This document shows, in pieces, positions 24,396 through 33,161 of a stretch of 64,000 bases of DNA (its first letter is position 1; each line of letters starts with the position of its first letter). The stretch is from an uncultured Pelagibacteraceae bacterium. Lineage in GTDB: Bacteria > Pseudomonadota > Alphaproteobacteria > Pelagibacterales > Pelagibacteraceae. A program made the position numbers and the translations under genes. Under the pieces are notes generated by a model. It was given only the letters and a program-made list of their open reading frames with translations. It had not been told where the DNA came from and ran no database searches. The stretch covers positions 1 to 64,000 of the forward strand of contig CACLKP010000001.1 in the NCBI GenBank assembly GCA_902607585.1. Reading direction: 5' to 3'.

Positions 24396-25586
24396 TTACT
24401 TTATAGGAATTCGTTTTTTAGGATCATAGAAAGGCAGAGGTACAACTTTAGCCTTTAAATTTGCATAGGGAGATCTAATTACAAATTCTGTATCATTTTT
24501 TGCATAATCAATGGGTATAAAAGCATATCCAATATTTTTCTTTAATCTTGGTGAAAAACACTTTGATGTAACATAACCAATTTCTTTTTTATCATCGAAT
24601 ACAGGCCAATGATCAGGAACAAAGTATCCGGGTGTATATTGTGGTGGAACAACTTTGCTTATAGGGTCTCCAAGAATTTCTATACCAACTAATTTTCTTT
24701 TAATTCCTTCTTTTTTAATTTTTTTAAGCGCTTCTTTGCCTACAAAATCAGCTTCCATTTCAAGATCGACTAATCTATCCATTCCAATTTCAAAAGGGTT
24801 ATCTGTAACTCTCATATCCTGAAAATATGAAAAGATTCCAGCTTCTACTCTTCTAATTTGTGAAGGGCCAGTTGGAGCTATCTTGTGTTGCTTGCCAGCA
24901 GCCATGATTTTTTCATATAAATCCGCGCCTCGTTTTCCATCTCTAAGATAAACTTCATAACCAATCTCACCGCTCCATCCTGTTCTTGAAACAACCACTG
25001 GTATTCCGTTTAAATCAGTCTGCTTACACCAATAATATTTTAAATCATTGATCCAAGATCCGAATAAATCATTCATTAATGCTCTTGATTTTGGTCCTTG
25101 CACTTGTAGTGGTGAAACATCTGGTTCCTTTAATTCAATATCATATTTATCTTTACCAGCAACACCCATTGCCCAAAGTAAAAGATCACTATCCGAAATT
25201 GAATACCACCAATGGTCTTCGGCTAATCTCAATAATATAGGATCACTAAGAATACCACCTTCATAATTAGTATTTAAAACATATTTACATTGGTTTATTT
25301 CACAACTTGATAAGTTTCTTGGTGTCAATAGCTGTGTAAACTTTGATGCATCTGGTCCTGTTATCTCCACTTGACGTTCAACAGAAACATCCCAAAGAGT
25401 AACATCATTAACCAGACTCCAAAAATCTTCTTCTGGGGTGTTATAATAAACCGGAAAATACATGTGATTGTATGTTGTATATTCTTTACAACCCCACGCT
25501 AAGGTGGATTCAAAAAATGGTGACTTTCTAATTCTTGTACCAAACCCCAGATGAGGTTTCGGCGGCGTGTTCGTTCTTGTTGCCAT
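24396..25586 (-). CDS. DmdA-like aminomethyltransferase (GcvT family)
   Basis: The 396-residue protein is of the GcvT/DmdA fold. Segments such as LWDVSVERQVEI (near 62-73), HWWYSI-x-DSD-LLLWA (near 124-138), EPDVSPL-x-VQGPKS and R-R-V-E-A-G match what I recall of SAR11 DmdA (DMSP demethylase). It differs by a longer N-terminus (S-P-F-F-E-S-T-L-x-W) and C-terminus. DmdA-type enzymes move a methyl group to tetrahydrofolate. Directly after a dimethylglycine/sarcosine-type dehydrogenase, it may demethylate an amine rather than DMSP. It lies 61 bp downstream of that gene. Confidence 0.8.
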   Translation of the reverse strand: MATRTNTPPKPHLGFGTRIRKSPFFESTLAWGCKEYTTYNHMYFPVYYNTPEEDFWSLVNDVTLWDVSVERQVEITGPDASKFTQLLTPRNLSSCEINQCKYVLNTNYEGGILSDPILLRLAEDHWWYSISDSDLLLWAMGVAGKDKYDIELKEPDVSPLQVQGPKSRALMNDLFGSWINDLKYYWCKQTDLNGIPVVVSRTGWSGEIGYEVYLRDGKRGADLYEKIMAAGKQHKIAPTGPSQIRRVEAGIFSYFQDMRVTDNPFEIGMDRLVDLEMEADFVGKEALKKIKKEGIKRKLVGIEILGDPISKVVPPQYTPGYFVPDHWPVFDDKKEIGYVTSKCFSPRLKKNIGYAFIPIDYAKNDTEFVIRSPYANLKAKVVPLPFYDPKKRIPIK

Positions 25587-25647
25587 GAATCTCCCTTTGA
25601 AATTTGGAATATGCTTTATTTCATTTTAGTTGTCTAGATAAAATCGT

Positions 25648-28080
25648 TTAGGCTCTTAATTTTTGATTGTTTGGATCGTAGACAACTTTATCGAGTATTT
25701 TTGTTTTTCTTCTTTGACCTTGAATTTCTATTTCTAAACTTCCACTATTTGCTAAATCTGATTTTACGTAAGCAAATGCTAGACTTTTTTTGGTTCTAAA
25801 ACCATATCCTCCTGAAGTTACCACTCCTACTACTTTATTATTATGATAAACAGGTTCATTCCCCCTTGCGTCAGCATTATCAACATCCACCTCTAGATAA
25901 ACTATTTTTATATCAACTCCTGATTGAATTTTTTTCTGCAAGGCTTTAGCTCCAAAAAAGTTATTTTTTTTCTTTAAATTAAAAAATCGATCCATACCAG
26001 CTTCCACAAGACTAATCTCTCCGGTTAATTCAGCTCCCCACCCTCTATATGCCTTTTCCATTCTCAAGGAATTCACTGCGTAAGTTCCAAAATTAATTAT
26101 ATTTTCTTTTTTACCAACCTCGAAGATTGAATCATATAATAACTCCATTTGACACATAGGGTGATGAAGTTCCCAACCTAATTCTCCAACATAATTTACT
26201 CTAAGTGCTCTTACAGGAATTTTGTTAATTAAAATTTCTTTACCCTTAAGCCAAGGAAAATCATTATTATTTAAATTTTGAGAAGTCAATTGAGACAACA
26301 CCTTTCTCGATTTTGGTCCTGCTAAAACCAGAACCCCATAATCTTTAGTAACGTTTTTTATATTCACTTTTTCTTCTTTACTAAGATGTCTGTTAAACCA
26401 GTCAAAATCTCTAATTTCAGAAGCTGTTGATGAAAGAACGTAAAAAATATTGTTTGGAAAACGAGTTATAGTTAATTCGCTCTGGATACGGCCCTTTGAA
26501 TTAAGCATGTGTGTCAAAATAATACTTCCATCTTTCTTGGGTATCCGGTTTGCACACAATCTTTCTAAAAATGTTTCACTATCTTTCCCAGAAATTTCAT
26601 ATTTTGCAAAAGTGCTTAGGTCTAAAACGCCGACACTATTCTGAACATTTTCACATTCTTTTTGAACATAAGTAAAAGCATTTGTTCTTTTAAAACTATA
26701 TTCTTCTTTCATTCCCTTTTTTGCAAACCAGCATGGTTTTTCCCAGCCATAAGAATCTAAATACATAGCTCCTGATTCTTTTAATTTATTATAAATAGGT
26801 GTTTTTTTCATAGGTCTACCAGTTTCTATACTTTCATTTGGCAGGGGAGTGAAATACATTCTTCTGTATTGATCTGAAGATTTTTTAATTACGTAATCTT
26901 TATTTGCCCAACTCATATATCTTCTAGGTTCAAATTCCAGCATATTGATATCTGCATCACCATAAGTCATCCATTGAGCCATATATTTTCCGGCTCCTCC
27001 TCCTTGAGCAATACCAATGCTAGCACCACAAAACATCCAAAAATTTTTTAATCCTGGTGCTGGTCCAGCAAGAAAATTATCATCTGGTGTATGAGTAATG
27101 GGACCGCAAATAATTTTTTTAATTCCAACATCTTTAAATTGGGGTATTCTATCCATTCCAATATTTAAATGTTCTTCAATCCTATCAAGTTCCGGTTCCA
27201 GCAATTCCATATCAAATTTCCAATCCATTCCATTTAATGCCCAGCACTTTGTGTTTTTTTCATAAGGACCAATTAGCAAACCTTTTCCTTCCTGCCTTAA
27301 ATAAGCTGAAGCCATTGGATCTCTTACAACTGGTAACTCTTTTTCTAATTTTTTAATTGCTGGATGTTCATCGGTAACTAAATAGTGATGAATCATATTA
27401 ATGGATGGTATATTCTTTAATCCAACCATTTGCCCAACTTCAGGTCCATAACTTCCGGCTGCATTAACTACATGCTCACAAATAATATCTCCTTTTTCGC
27501 TTATTAATTTCCATTCTCCTGACGGGAGCAATTTAATATCAGTGACTCTATTTTTCCTATATATTTTAGCACCATGATTTCTAGCTCCTTTAGCCATGGC
27601 GTTCGTTGTGCTTGTTGGATCGGTATGTCCATCTTCTAGTGTATGAAATGCACCGATAATTCCATCTAATTTTATAAAGGGATGTACTTTTTTAATTTCA
27701 TGAGTTGATATGATCTCTGCTGGTGCTCCCACGTTGTCTAAAATTCCTTTTACATATTTAAACCAATCTAAATCTTCTTTTTTGTAAGCCAGCCTTAAAC
27801 TTCCACAATCATGAAATCCAGTGGATTGTTCCGTTTCTTTTTCGAGTTTTTTATAAAGATTTGTAGATTCTAAATGAATTTTAGCTAGATTATAACTTCC
27901 CATCATTTGTGGACATTGACCAGCAGCATGCCAGGTTGATCCTGATGTCAGCTCACCTTTTTCTAATAAAACCAAATCTTTCCATCCTTCTTTGGCTAAA
28001 TGATAAAGTAAACTTACTCCCATAATTCCGCCGCCAATAATACCTACTTTTGCATGTGAAACTATTTTATCTTCTGGCAT
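25648..28080 (-). CDS. Dimethylglycine/sarcosine dehydrogenase-type FAD + GcvT fusion
   Basis: From the ATG at 28080 (MPEDKIV) the product has 810 residues. The longer reading to 28185 adds a hydrophobic stretch foreign to the family and crosses the divergent start. Residues about 10-400 form a DAO-type FAD domain (GIIGGGIMG; then S-T-W-H-A-A-G-Q for covalent-flavin-type relatives). Residues about 430-800 form a GcvT-like folate-binding domain. This matches dimethylglycine and sarcosine dehydrogenases, which oxidatively demethylate and give 5,10-methylene-THF. It takes over from bhmT, which makes dimethylglycine from glycine betaine. It heads an eight-gene operon. Confidence 0.87.
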   Translation of the reverse strand: MPEDKIVSHAKVGIIGGGIMGVSLLYHLAKEGWKDLVLLEKGELTSGSTWHAAGQCPQMMGSYNLAKIHLESTNLYKKLEKETEQSTGFHDCGSLRLAYKKEDLDWFKYVKGILDNVGAPAEIISTHEIKKVHPFIKLDGIIGAFHTLEDGHTDPTSTTNAMAKGARNHGAKIYRKNRVTDIKLLPSGEWKLISEKGDIICEHVVNAAGSYGPEVGQMVGLKNIPSINMIHHYLVTDEHPAIKKLEKELPVVRDPMASAYLRQEGKGLLIGPYEKNTKCWALNGMDWKFDMELLEPELDRIEEHLNIGMDRIPQFKDVGIKKIICGPITHTPDDNFLAGPAPGLKNFWMFCGASIGIAQGGGAGKYMAQWMTYGDADINMLEFEPRRYMSWANKDYVIKKSSDQYRRMYFTPLPNESIETGRPMKKTPIYNKLKESGAMYLDSYGWEKPCWFAKKGMKEEYSFKRTNAFTYVQKECENVQNSVGVLDLSTFAKYEISGKDSETFLERLCANRIPKKDGSIILTHMLNSKGRIQSELTITRFPNNIFYVLSSTASEIRDFDWFNRHLSKEEKVNIKNVTKDYGVLVLAGPKSRKVLSQLTSQNLNNNDFPWLKGKEILINKIPVRALRVNYVGELGWELHHPMCQMELLYDSIFEVGKKENIINFGTYAVNSLRMEKAYRGWGAELTGEISLVEAGMDRFFNLKKKNNFFGAKALQKKIQSGVDIKIVYLEVDVDNADARGNEPVYHNNKVVGVVTSGGYGFRTKKSLAFAYVKSDLANSGSLEIEIQGQRRKTKILDKVVYDPNNQKLRA

Positions 28081-28099
28081 GTTTTTTCTCTCAACATTT

Positions 28100-28127
28100 A
28101 TTATATAATATGAACCATAACCTACAA
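28100..28127 (-). promoter_or_regulatory. Candidate promoter of the dimethylglycine operon
   Basis: On the minus strand TTGTAG (28127-28122) and a perfect TATAAT (28105-28100) are separated by 16 bp, placing the start site about 12 bp before the ATG at 28080 region. The -35 is a partial match. The region is divergent with the HD gene at 28142. Confidence 0.4.
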
Positions 28128-28141
28128 GGTGATAAGCTATA

Positions 28142-28705
28142 ATGGATATGAAAAAAGTTAAATTTACGCAAATGAAAGACGGCACAAAAGAAGATTACCT
28201 TCTTTTAGAAAAACATGAAAAAAAATTTATAGAAGAAACACCGTCACGAATATTAAAATATATGAGTAGCTTAACTTCGACTATCGAAGGTTATCAAGTA
28301 TCAAGATTAGAACATTCACTTCAATCAGCCACTAGAGCTTTACAAGATAAAGCTGAAGATGAAATGATTGTTGCAGCTTTATTACACGATATTGGAGACG
28401 AACTAGCATTTCATAATCATTCTGAATTTGCTGCGGCTGTTTTAAAACCTTATGTAAGTGAAAAAACTCACTGGATAGTAGAAAAGCATGGAATTTTTCA
28501 ATTGTACTATTACGCTCATCATCTAGGATATAATAAAAATGAAAGAGAAAGTTATAAGGGACACAAATATTACAAAGATACAATTGATTTTTGTGAAAAC
28601 TGGGATCAAAAATCATTTGATCCTAACTTTAAATCATTAACTCTTAAAGATTTTGATCCTTACGTTAAAAAAATATTTAACAGAACGCCATATGCGCAAA
28701 TTTAA
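28142..28705 (+). CDS. tmpB: TmpB-like HD-domain oxygenase
   Basis: The 187-residue protein has HD ligands His58 (R-L-E-H-S-L-Q), His82-Asp83 (LLHDIGD), His93 region (H-N-H-S-E) and later His residues (E-K-H-G). TmpB and PhnZ share this di-iron HD scaffold. At the spot where PhnZ has Glu27, five residues before the L-E-H motif, this protein has Tyr51, which would suit cation-pi contact with a trimethylammonium group. TmpB splits (R)-1-hydroxy-2-trimethylaminoethylphosphonate into glycine betaine and phosphate. It diverges from the operon containing the TmpA-like gene. The alternative is a generic HD phosphohydrolase. Confidence 0.7.
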   Translation: MDMKKVKFTQMKDGTKEDYLLLEKHEKKFIEETPSRILKYMSSLTSTIEGYQVSRLEHSLQSATRALQDKAEDEMIVAALLHDIGDELAFHNHSEFAAAVLKPYVSEKTHWIVEKHGIFQLYYYAHHLGYNKNERESYKGHKYYKDTIDFCENWDQKSFDPNFKSLTLKDFDPYVKKIFNRTPYAQI

Positions 28706-29073
28706 ATACCTTTCTGAATTGCAGAATAAATAGCTTCTTTATCTGTTTGCCCAACTATACGAGCAGCCTCATCACTCCCTTTATAAACAACAATAGTAGT
28801 CCAAAATTTAATGCCTAGTTTTTGAGCTATATCTTTATTTTTGCTTTGTTCGTAGCTTAAAAAAACAATATCTTTAAATTCTTTTTCAGCTTGATCTAAA
28901 ATTTTGGTTTGTTTGTTGCATGTACCGCACCAAACTTCATAGGAATTGACAACTATTGTTTTTCCGGAAGCTTTTGCGTTTTCGAAAACTTCCTCTGAAA
29001 AATTAGTCTTCTTTTCAACTGCATTTGCTGATAAGCAAACAAATAAAAATATAGTAACAAATAATTTCCTCAT
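28702..29073 (-). CDS. Periplasmic thioredoxin-fold protein
   Basis: The 123-residue protein begins with a signal peptide (MRKLF plus a hydrophobic core, cleavage probably after S-A-N-A at residue 18). The mature part is thioredoxin-like with the redox motif WCGTC near residues 48-52 and an I-K-F-W-T-T-I segment replacing the usual cis-Pro (Thr-Thr instead of T-P). It resembles the C-terminal domain of DsbD or DsbE-like reductants. The missing cis-proline is unusual and may alter partner specificity. Its stop overlaps that of the convergent HD gene by 4 bp. Confidence 0.82.
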   Translation of the reverse strand: MRKLFVTIFLFVCLSANAVEKKTNFSEEVFENAKASGKTIVVNSYEVWCGTCNKQTKILDQAEKEFKDIVFLSYEQSKNKDIAQKLGIKFWTTIVVYKGSDEAARIVGQTDKEAIYSAIQKGI

Positions 29074-29151
29074 AACTTTTTATAACATATTTAGCTTATT
29101 TTTGATTGTCTTATTGCCTTAAAAAAGTGTTAATCTTCTGTTAAATTGCAA

Positions 29152-29745
29152 ATGATGAACGAATATATAAAATCTATTATGAGTCGGGATCCTGCTGCTA
29201 AATCTAGTCTAAGCATAATATTGACTTATCCTGGGGTTAAAGCAATTTTTTTTCATCGAATAGCAAATTTTTTCTCTAAAGCTGGATTTGCTTTAATTGC
29301 AAGAATCGTTTCCCAATTTTCAAGATTTCTAACTGGAATAGAAATACACCCGGCAGCAAAGATAGGGAAAAACTTTTTTATTGATCATGGAATGGGTGTA
29401 GTTATAGGAGAAACTTCTGAAATTGAAGATAACGTAACTCTTTACCATTCCGTCACTCTTGGAGGAATATCACCTAGTATTAATTCAGGTGAACAAAGAG
29501 GAGTTAAACGTCATCCAACTTTAAAAAATAATGTTGTGGTAGGGTCTGGAGCACAAGTTTTAGGACCAATCATAGTTGCAGAGTTTGCTAAAATTGGTGC
29601 AAATGCTGTGGTCACACGTGATGTACCGGAGCATGCTATTATGGTTGGGGTGCCAGCAAAAAATATTAAAACCAAATCTGAGACTAAAGATACTTCATTT
29701 AAACCCTATGGGATTACTGATGAAGATGATATTCCTGCTTGTTAG
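29152..29745 (+). CDS. cysE: Serine O-acetyltransferase
   Basis: From the ATG at 29152 the product has 197 residues; an in-frame TTG just upstream is less likely. The protein shows the CysE pattern: an N-terminal helical part with S-R-D-P-A-A and left-handed hexapeptide repeats containing [21 protein letters not shown] and Y-H-S-V-T-L-G-G. It acetylates L-serine with acetyl-CoA to give O-acetylserine for CysK, encoded 28 bp downstream. It is of the short type without the long N-terminal domain of E. coli CysE. Confidence 0.92.
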   Translation: MMNEYIKSIMSRDPAAKSSLSIILTYPGVKAIFFHRIANFFSKAGFALIARIVSQFSRFLTGIEIHPAAKIGKNFFIDHGMGVVIGETSEIEDNVTLYHSVTLGGISPSINSGEQRGVKRHPTLKNNVVVGSGAQVLGPIIVAEFAKIGANAVVTRDVPEHAIMVGVPAKNIKTKSETKDTSFKPYGITDEDDIPAC

Positions 29746-29773
29746 GGATATAAAATTTATGGATAGTGATTAA

Positions 29774-30775
29774 ATGAAAAATACATTCAACAATTTCGTT
29801 GATGGTATAGGAAATACGCCTCTCATTAGATTAAATGGTCCTTCAGAATTAACTGGTTGTAATATTTATGGAAAAGCTGAATTTTTAAACCCGGGTGGTT
29901 CAGTTAAAGATAGAGCAGCTTGGGCTTTAATCAAAGATGCGGAGGGAAAAAAATTAATCTCCAAGGGAGGAACTATTGTCGAAGGAACTGCAGGAAATAC
30001 TGGAATTGGATTATGCTTAATTGGAAATTCTAGGGGTTACAAAAGCATTATTGTAATGCCCGAAACTCAAACTCAAGAAAAAAAAGATATTCTCAAATCT
30101 ATTGGTGCTGACTTACGTTTAGTTCCGGCAAAACCTTATAAGGATCCAAATAATTATGTAAAATATTCAGGAAAACTTGCAGAGGATTTAAAAAAAAATA
30201 ATTCTCAAGGTGTGTTTTGGGCAAATCAATTTGACAATACTGCTAATCACAAAGGCCATTACGAAACAACTGGACCAGAAATTTGGGATCAAACAGAAGG
30301 TAAAGTTGATGCTTTTATTTGTGCCTCAGGAACGGGAGGAACCATCGCTGGAGTAGGTAAAGCGCTTAAGGAAAAAAATAAGAATATTAAAATTGTCCTA
30401 TCAGATCCAAAAGGATCTGCTCTTTATAATCACATCAAACATGATGAATTAAAAATAGAAGGAAAGTCAATTACTGAAGGTATAGGTTCCAGCCGTGTGA
30501 CTAAAAATTTTGAACAAGCTCCAATTGATGACGCATATTCCATAAATGATCATGATGCCTTAACAGTTTTGTTTGAATTATTGGAAAAAGAAGGTTTAAG
30601 TCTAGGCACAAGCACAGGTATCAATGTTGCTGGTGCTATAAAATTAGCCAATGATTTAGGTCCCAATCATACCATTGTAACAATTTTGTGTGATAAGTCT
30701 GATATATATCGCAGCAAGTTGTTCAATAAAAAATTTTTAACTGAAAAAGGGCTTCCTTGTCCAAAGTGGTTATAA
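29774..30775 (+). CDS. cysK: Cysteine synthase (PLP-dependent)
   Basis: The 333-residue protein is a beta-family PLP enzyme. The Schiff-base lysine is in NPGGSVKDRAA (near residue 41-51), the asparagine loop is EGTAGNTGIG (near 71-80) and G-T-G-G-T phosphate binding appears near 189-193. It condenses O-acetylserine with sulfide to cysteine. The T-A-G-N-T loop instead of T-S-G-N-T is a small deviation seen in some CysK-type proteins; cystathionine beta-synthase-like activity cannot be excluded. It overlaps the convergent rhodanese by 6 bp. Confidence 0.9.
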   Translation: MKNTFNNFVDGIGNTPLIRLNGPSELTGCNIYGKAEFLNPGGSVKDRAAWALIKDAEGKKLISKGGTIVEGTAGNTGIGLCLIGNSRGYKSIIVMPETQTQEKKDILKSIGADLRLVPAKPYKDPNNYVKYSGKLAEDLKKNNSQGVFWANQFDNTANHKGHYETTGPEIWDQTEGKVDAFICASGTGGTIAGVGKALKEKNKNIKIVLSDPKGSALYNHIKHDELKIEGKSITEGIGSSRVTKNFEQAPIDDAYSINDHDALTVLFELLEKEGLSLGTSTGINVAGAIKLANDLGPNHTIVTILCDKSDIYRSKLFNKKFLTEKGLPCPKWL

Positions 30776-31138
30776 GCACGGTAAACCGTTATTTTTCCAA
30801 CCTTCACCTTCTTCACTTCCCATAAAACCATCAGAAATATTTATAGATTTATAATTTTCTCTGGATAACAGTTCTGCAGTAATTTGAGATCTTTCGCCTG
30901 ATGCACAAATAACCAAAACTTCATTGTCTTGATTAATATTGAAATTTTTAAATTCTTTTACAAAGTCGTAGAAAGCATCTCTTTTTATTTCCAAAAAATA
31001 GGTTTTTAATCCTATTTTATCTCCATCTGGTTTACCAATATTATCCCATTCTCCTTGTGTTCTCACATCTAGTAATACGCTCTTAGGATTATTTTTTACG
31101 TGATCCTTTAGCTCTTTACAGGTAATTTGTTTAATCAT
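30770..31138 (-). CDS. Single-domain rhodanese
   Basis: The 122-residue protein is one rhodanese domain with L-L-D-V-R-T near residues 22-27 and the active-site loop V-I-C-A-S-G-E-R-S near 79-87, which contains the catalytic Cys. Rhodaneses transfer sulfane sulfur from thiosulfate or persulfides. It follows two YeeE/YedE membrane proteins by 10 bp, a common pairing for uptake and handling of thiosulfate or sulfane sulfur. Confidence 0.9.
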   Translation of the reverse strand: MIKQITCKELKDHVKNNPKSVLLDVRTQGEWDNIGKPDGDKIGLKTYFLEIKRDAFYDFVKEFKNFNINQDNEVLVICASGERSQITAELLSRENYKSINISDGFMGSEEGEGWKNNGLPCL

Positions 31139-31148
31139 AATTTGTCTT

Positions 31149-31586
31149 TCATCTTCTAATAATTATTCTATTCACAAATTCTGTTAATAAAAATCCTCCT
31201 AGCAAGGATAATACAAAATATACCGAATAAGTATTTAATAATGCAAGAGATGATATTGCTGGGCCCGGACAAAATCCAGCCATACCCCACCCAACGCCAA
31301 ATATGCTAGAACCTATAATTAAATTTTTATCAATAGATTTTAAAGTTGGCATAGTAAAATTGTCAGCAAATAAAGGTTTATTTTTACTTCTAAATAAGAA
31401 AAATGCTGGAGCGCTTATAATAATAGCACCCATCATCACAAAAATTAAGGAAGGATCCCATAAACCAAATATATCAAGAAATCCTAAAACCTTTTCTGGA
31501 TTGATCATGTTAGAAACGGACAAACCAACACCAAAAATTATTCCACTTATAAAAGAAACAATTTTAGAAGCCATTTTTTTATCCAA
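31149..31586 (-). CDS. YeeE/YedE-family membrane protein, second half
   Basis: The 145-residue protein has about four helices and the family's conserved cysteine in GMAGFCPGPA (near residues 104-113). Together with the 137-residue protein encoded just upstream (8-bp overlap) it corresponds to one full YeeE/YedE (TsuA-like) transporter split into two polypeptides, as in the PmpA/PmpB arrangement. TsuA-like proteins import thiosulfate through a chain of cysteines. Confidence 0.87.
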   Translation of the reverse strand: MDKKMASKIVSFISGIIFGVGLSVSNMINPEKVLGFLDIFGLWDPSLIFVMMGAIIISAPAFFLFRSKNKPLFADNFTMPTLKSIDKNLIIGSSIFGVGWGMAGFCPGPAISSLALLNTYSVYFVLSLLGGFLLTEFVNRIIIRR

Positions 31587-31992
31587 TCAACTTAACTGTA
31601 ATAATTGCTGTAATCATAAAAATGATCGTAGCTATAATAGATCTCACTGACAAAAGACTAATACCACAAATCCCATGTCCACTTGTACAACCTCTTCCAA
31701 TTTTTGTTCCTATGCCTACTAAAAAACCAGCAGTAATAATTATTGGTAGCGAGGAAGTTATTAAAAAAGGAATATCAATTTTTGTAAAAAATACATAAAA
31801 AATGGGCCCTAAAACTAATCCGATTATAAATAATAAATTATCAGTTCTGTTTTGTTTTGAAACAAGAGCAGCATTCACAATGCCACTAACACCCGCTAGT
31901 CGGCCGTTCCCAATAAAAAATATTATTACAGCAAAACCAATTATTATTCCTCCTAGGAAAGCAGATTGTGGTGTAAAATTTACAATATTCAT
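31579..31992 (-). CDS. YeeE/YedE-family membrane protein, first half
   Basis: The 137-residue membrane protein carries the N-repeat YeeE/YedE motif GRGCTSGHGICG (near residues 99-110) with two cysteines that would bind or relay a sulfur species. It begins only 12 bp after the bhmT stop and overlaps its partner by 8 bp, so both may lie on the transcript controlled by the SAM-responsive leader of bhmT. Confidence 0.87.
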   Translation of the reverse strand: MNIVNFTPQSAFLGGIIIGFAVIIFFIGNGRLAGVSGIVNAALVSKQNRTDNLLFIIGLVLGPIFYVFFTKIDIPFLITSSLPIIITAGFLVGIGTKIGRGCTSGHGICGISLLSVRSIIATIIFMITAIITVKLIG

Positions 31993-32004
31993 ATTGTTTA
32001 ATCT

Positions 32005-33081
32005 TTAAGCTTTATCTTTATAATCTTTCTGATGTTTAGGAATTCTTTCATGAGTTCCAAACAAAAAATGATTAGACATTTTTTCTTTATATTTGCTAGC
32101 CGGAATTTTTAATCCAACCGCTTCTGCAACCTCTCTAATTAACATTGGATTTGCTCCACAGCAAACACCCAAATAATTTATACCAAGACCAAAGGCTTCC
32201 TTTGCAAATTTACCAATTTCATATCTATTGCATTGCATAGGATCCAGGGCTGTAGGAAATGGTGTTGCATGAGGTGTGTGACAGGCACATCCGTTATTAT
32301 CTGGTAGATTAAAAAAAGTTGGATGTTCTTTTGTTGTACGATAATTAACAGGCAAAGCAGCTACATGACATTTTAATGCTTTTCTAATTTCTTTAAGGTA
32401 AGGCATCATAGTAGCAGGGCCTCTAAAACAATTCATTCCCACCACATCTCCTCCTCTTTGTTCTAATTCTTTACAAGTATCTAAAATGGAAACACCATCT
32501 CTCATAATGTTTTCACCCATAGGAGCAATTGTAATAACACTGGGAAGTCCTGATTGTTTCATTGTTTTCAAAGCTGTGTAGGCTTCCTCTGCATAATAAA
32601 AAGTTTCACCAATTAATATATCTGCGCCCTCATCAACAGCCCATCCAACCATTTCTGAAAACATTTTTTCAACTTCTTTGTTTTGACTAGTGTCTTTATC
32701 ATTCCAAATATTTGAATTAGAAATGTTACCAGCCATCAAGTTAGGCTCAATTCCTTTTGGTGTATCGATAGCAACTTTTTTCGCTATTTTTAAAGCTGAT
32801 CTATTTAATGGCTCTAATAGTTCTTCTTTACCAATAACACGCATCTTTTCTCTGTGTCCATTATAAGTAAAAGCTTGAACGATGTCAGAGCCAGCATGTT
32901 GAAAATCTCTATGCAAATTTTCTAAAGCTTCTGGGTGGTCTAAAGAAACCATCGGAACAAATTCTCCGGATGCCATATATCCTCTTTTTTCAATTTCGAA
33001 AAGAAATCCTTCTGCACAAATCACAGGTCCTGAATTTAATCTTTCGATTAAATTTCTTTTTTTATCTTTATTATTACTCAT
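32005..33081 (-). CDS. bhmT: Betaine-homocysteine S-methyltransferase
   Basis: From the ATG at 33081 (MSNNKDKK) the product has 358 residues; GGAG lies just upstream. The zinc-binding cysteines of the homocysteine methyltransferase family are present as G-M-N-C-F-R-G-P (near residue 215) and G-V-C-C-G-A-N-P (near 312). The short N-terminus and lack of a B12 domain fit a betaine-type (BHMT) enzyme. It moves a methyl group from glycine betaine to homocysteine, giving methionine and dimethylglycine, which the dehydrogenase at 25648 can use. The leader carries two SAM-aptamer-like structures. Confidence 0.9.
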   Translation of the reverse strand: MSNNKDKKRNLIERLNSGPVICAEGFLFEIEKRGYMASGEFVPMVSLDHPEALENLHRDFQHAGSDIVQAFTYNGHREKMRVIGKEELLEPLNRSALKIAKKVAIDTPKGIEPNLMAGNISNSNIWNDKDTSQNKEVEKMFSEMVGWAVDEGADILIGETFYYAEEAYTALKTMKQSGLPSVITIAPMGENIMRDGVSILDTCKELEQRGGDVVGMNCFRGPATMMPYLKEIRKALKCHVAALPVNYRTTKEHPTFFNLPDNNGCACHTPHATPFPTALDPMQCNRYEIGKFAKEAFGLGINYLGVCCGANPMLIREVAEAVGLKIPASKYKEKMSNHFLFGTHERIPKHQKDYKDKA

Positions 33082-33084
33082 TTT

Positions 33085-33139
33085 CTCCTTTTTAGTGCTT
33101 TGACAATATGTCAGGTGCACAATTTGGTTAAATACCTGG
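33085..33139 (-). promoter_or_regulatory. SAM-V-like riboswitch at the bhmT ribosome binding site
   Basis: On the minus strand CAGGT (33138-33134) pairs with ACCTG (33116-33112), enclosing an A-T-T-T-A-A...A-T-T-G loop whose GTGC (33120-33117) can pair with GCAC (33098-33095), an H-type pseudoknot. The last strand continues CACTAAAAAGGAG, so folding would bury the Shine-Dalgarno (GGAG, 33088-33085). This is the SAM-V design described for marine alphaproteobacteria. The match is by structure and position, not by a covariance search. Confidence 0.78.
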
Positions 33140-33161
33140 TTTTTAATTGAAATAAATTTTC

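Noticed and set aside
28081-28185. N-terminal extension of the dimethylglycine/sarcosine dehydrogenase-type gene
   Set aside because: The family starts a few residues before the FAD motif; the extension covers the divergent promoter.
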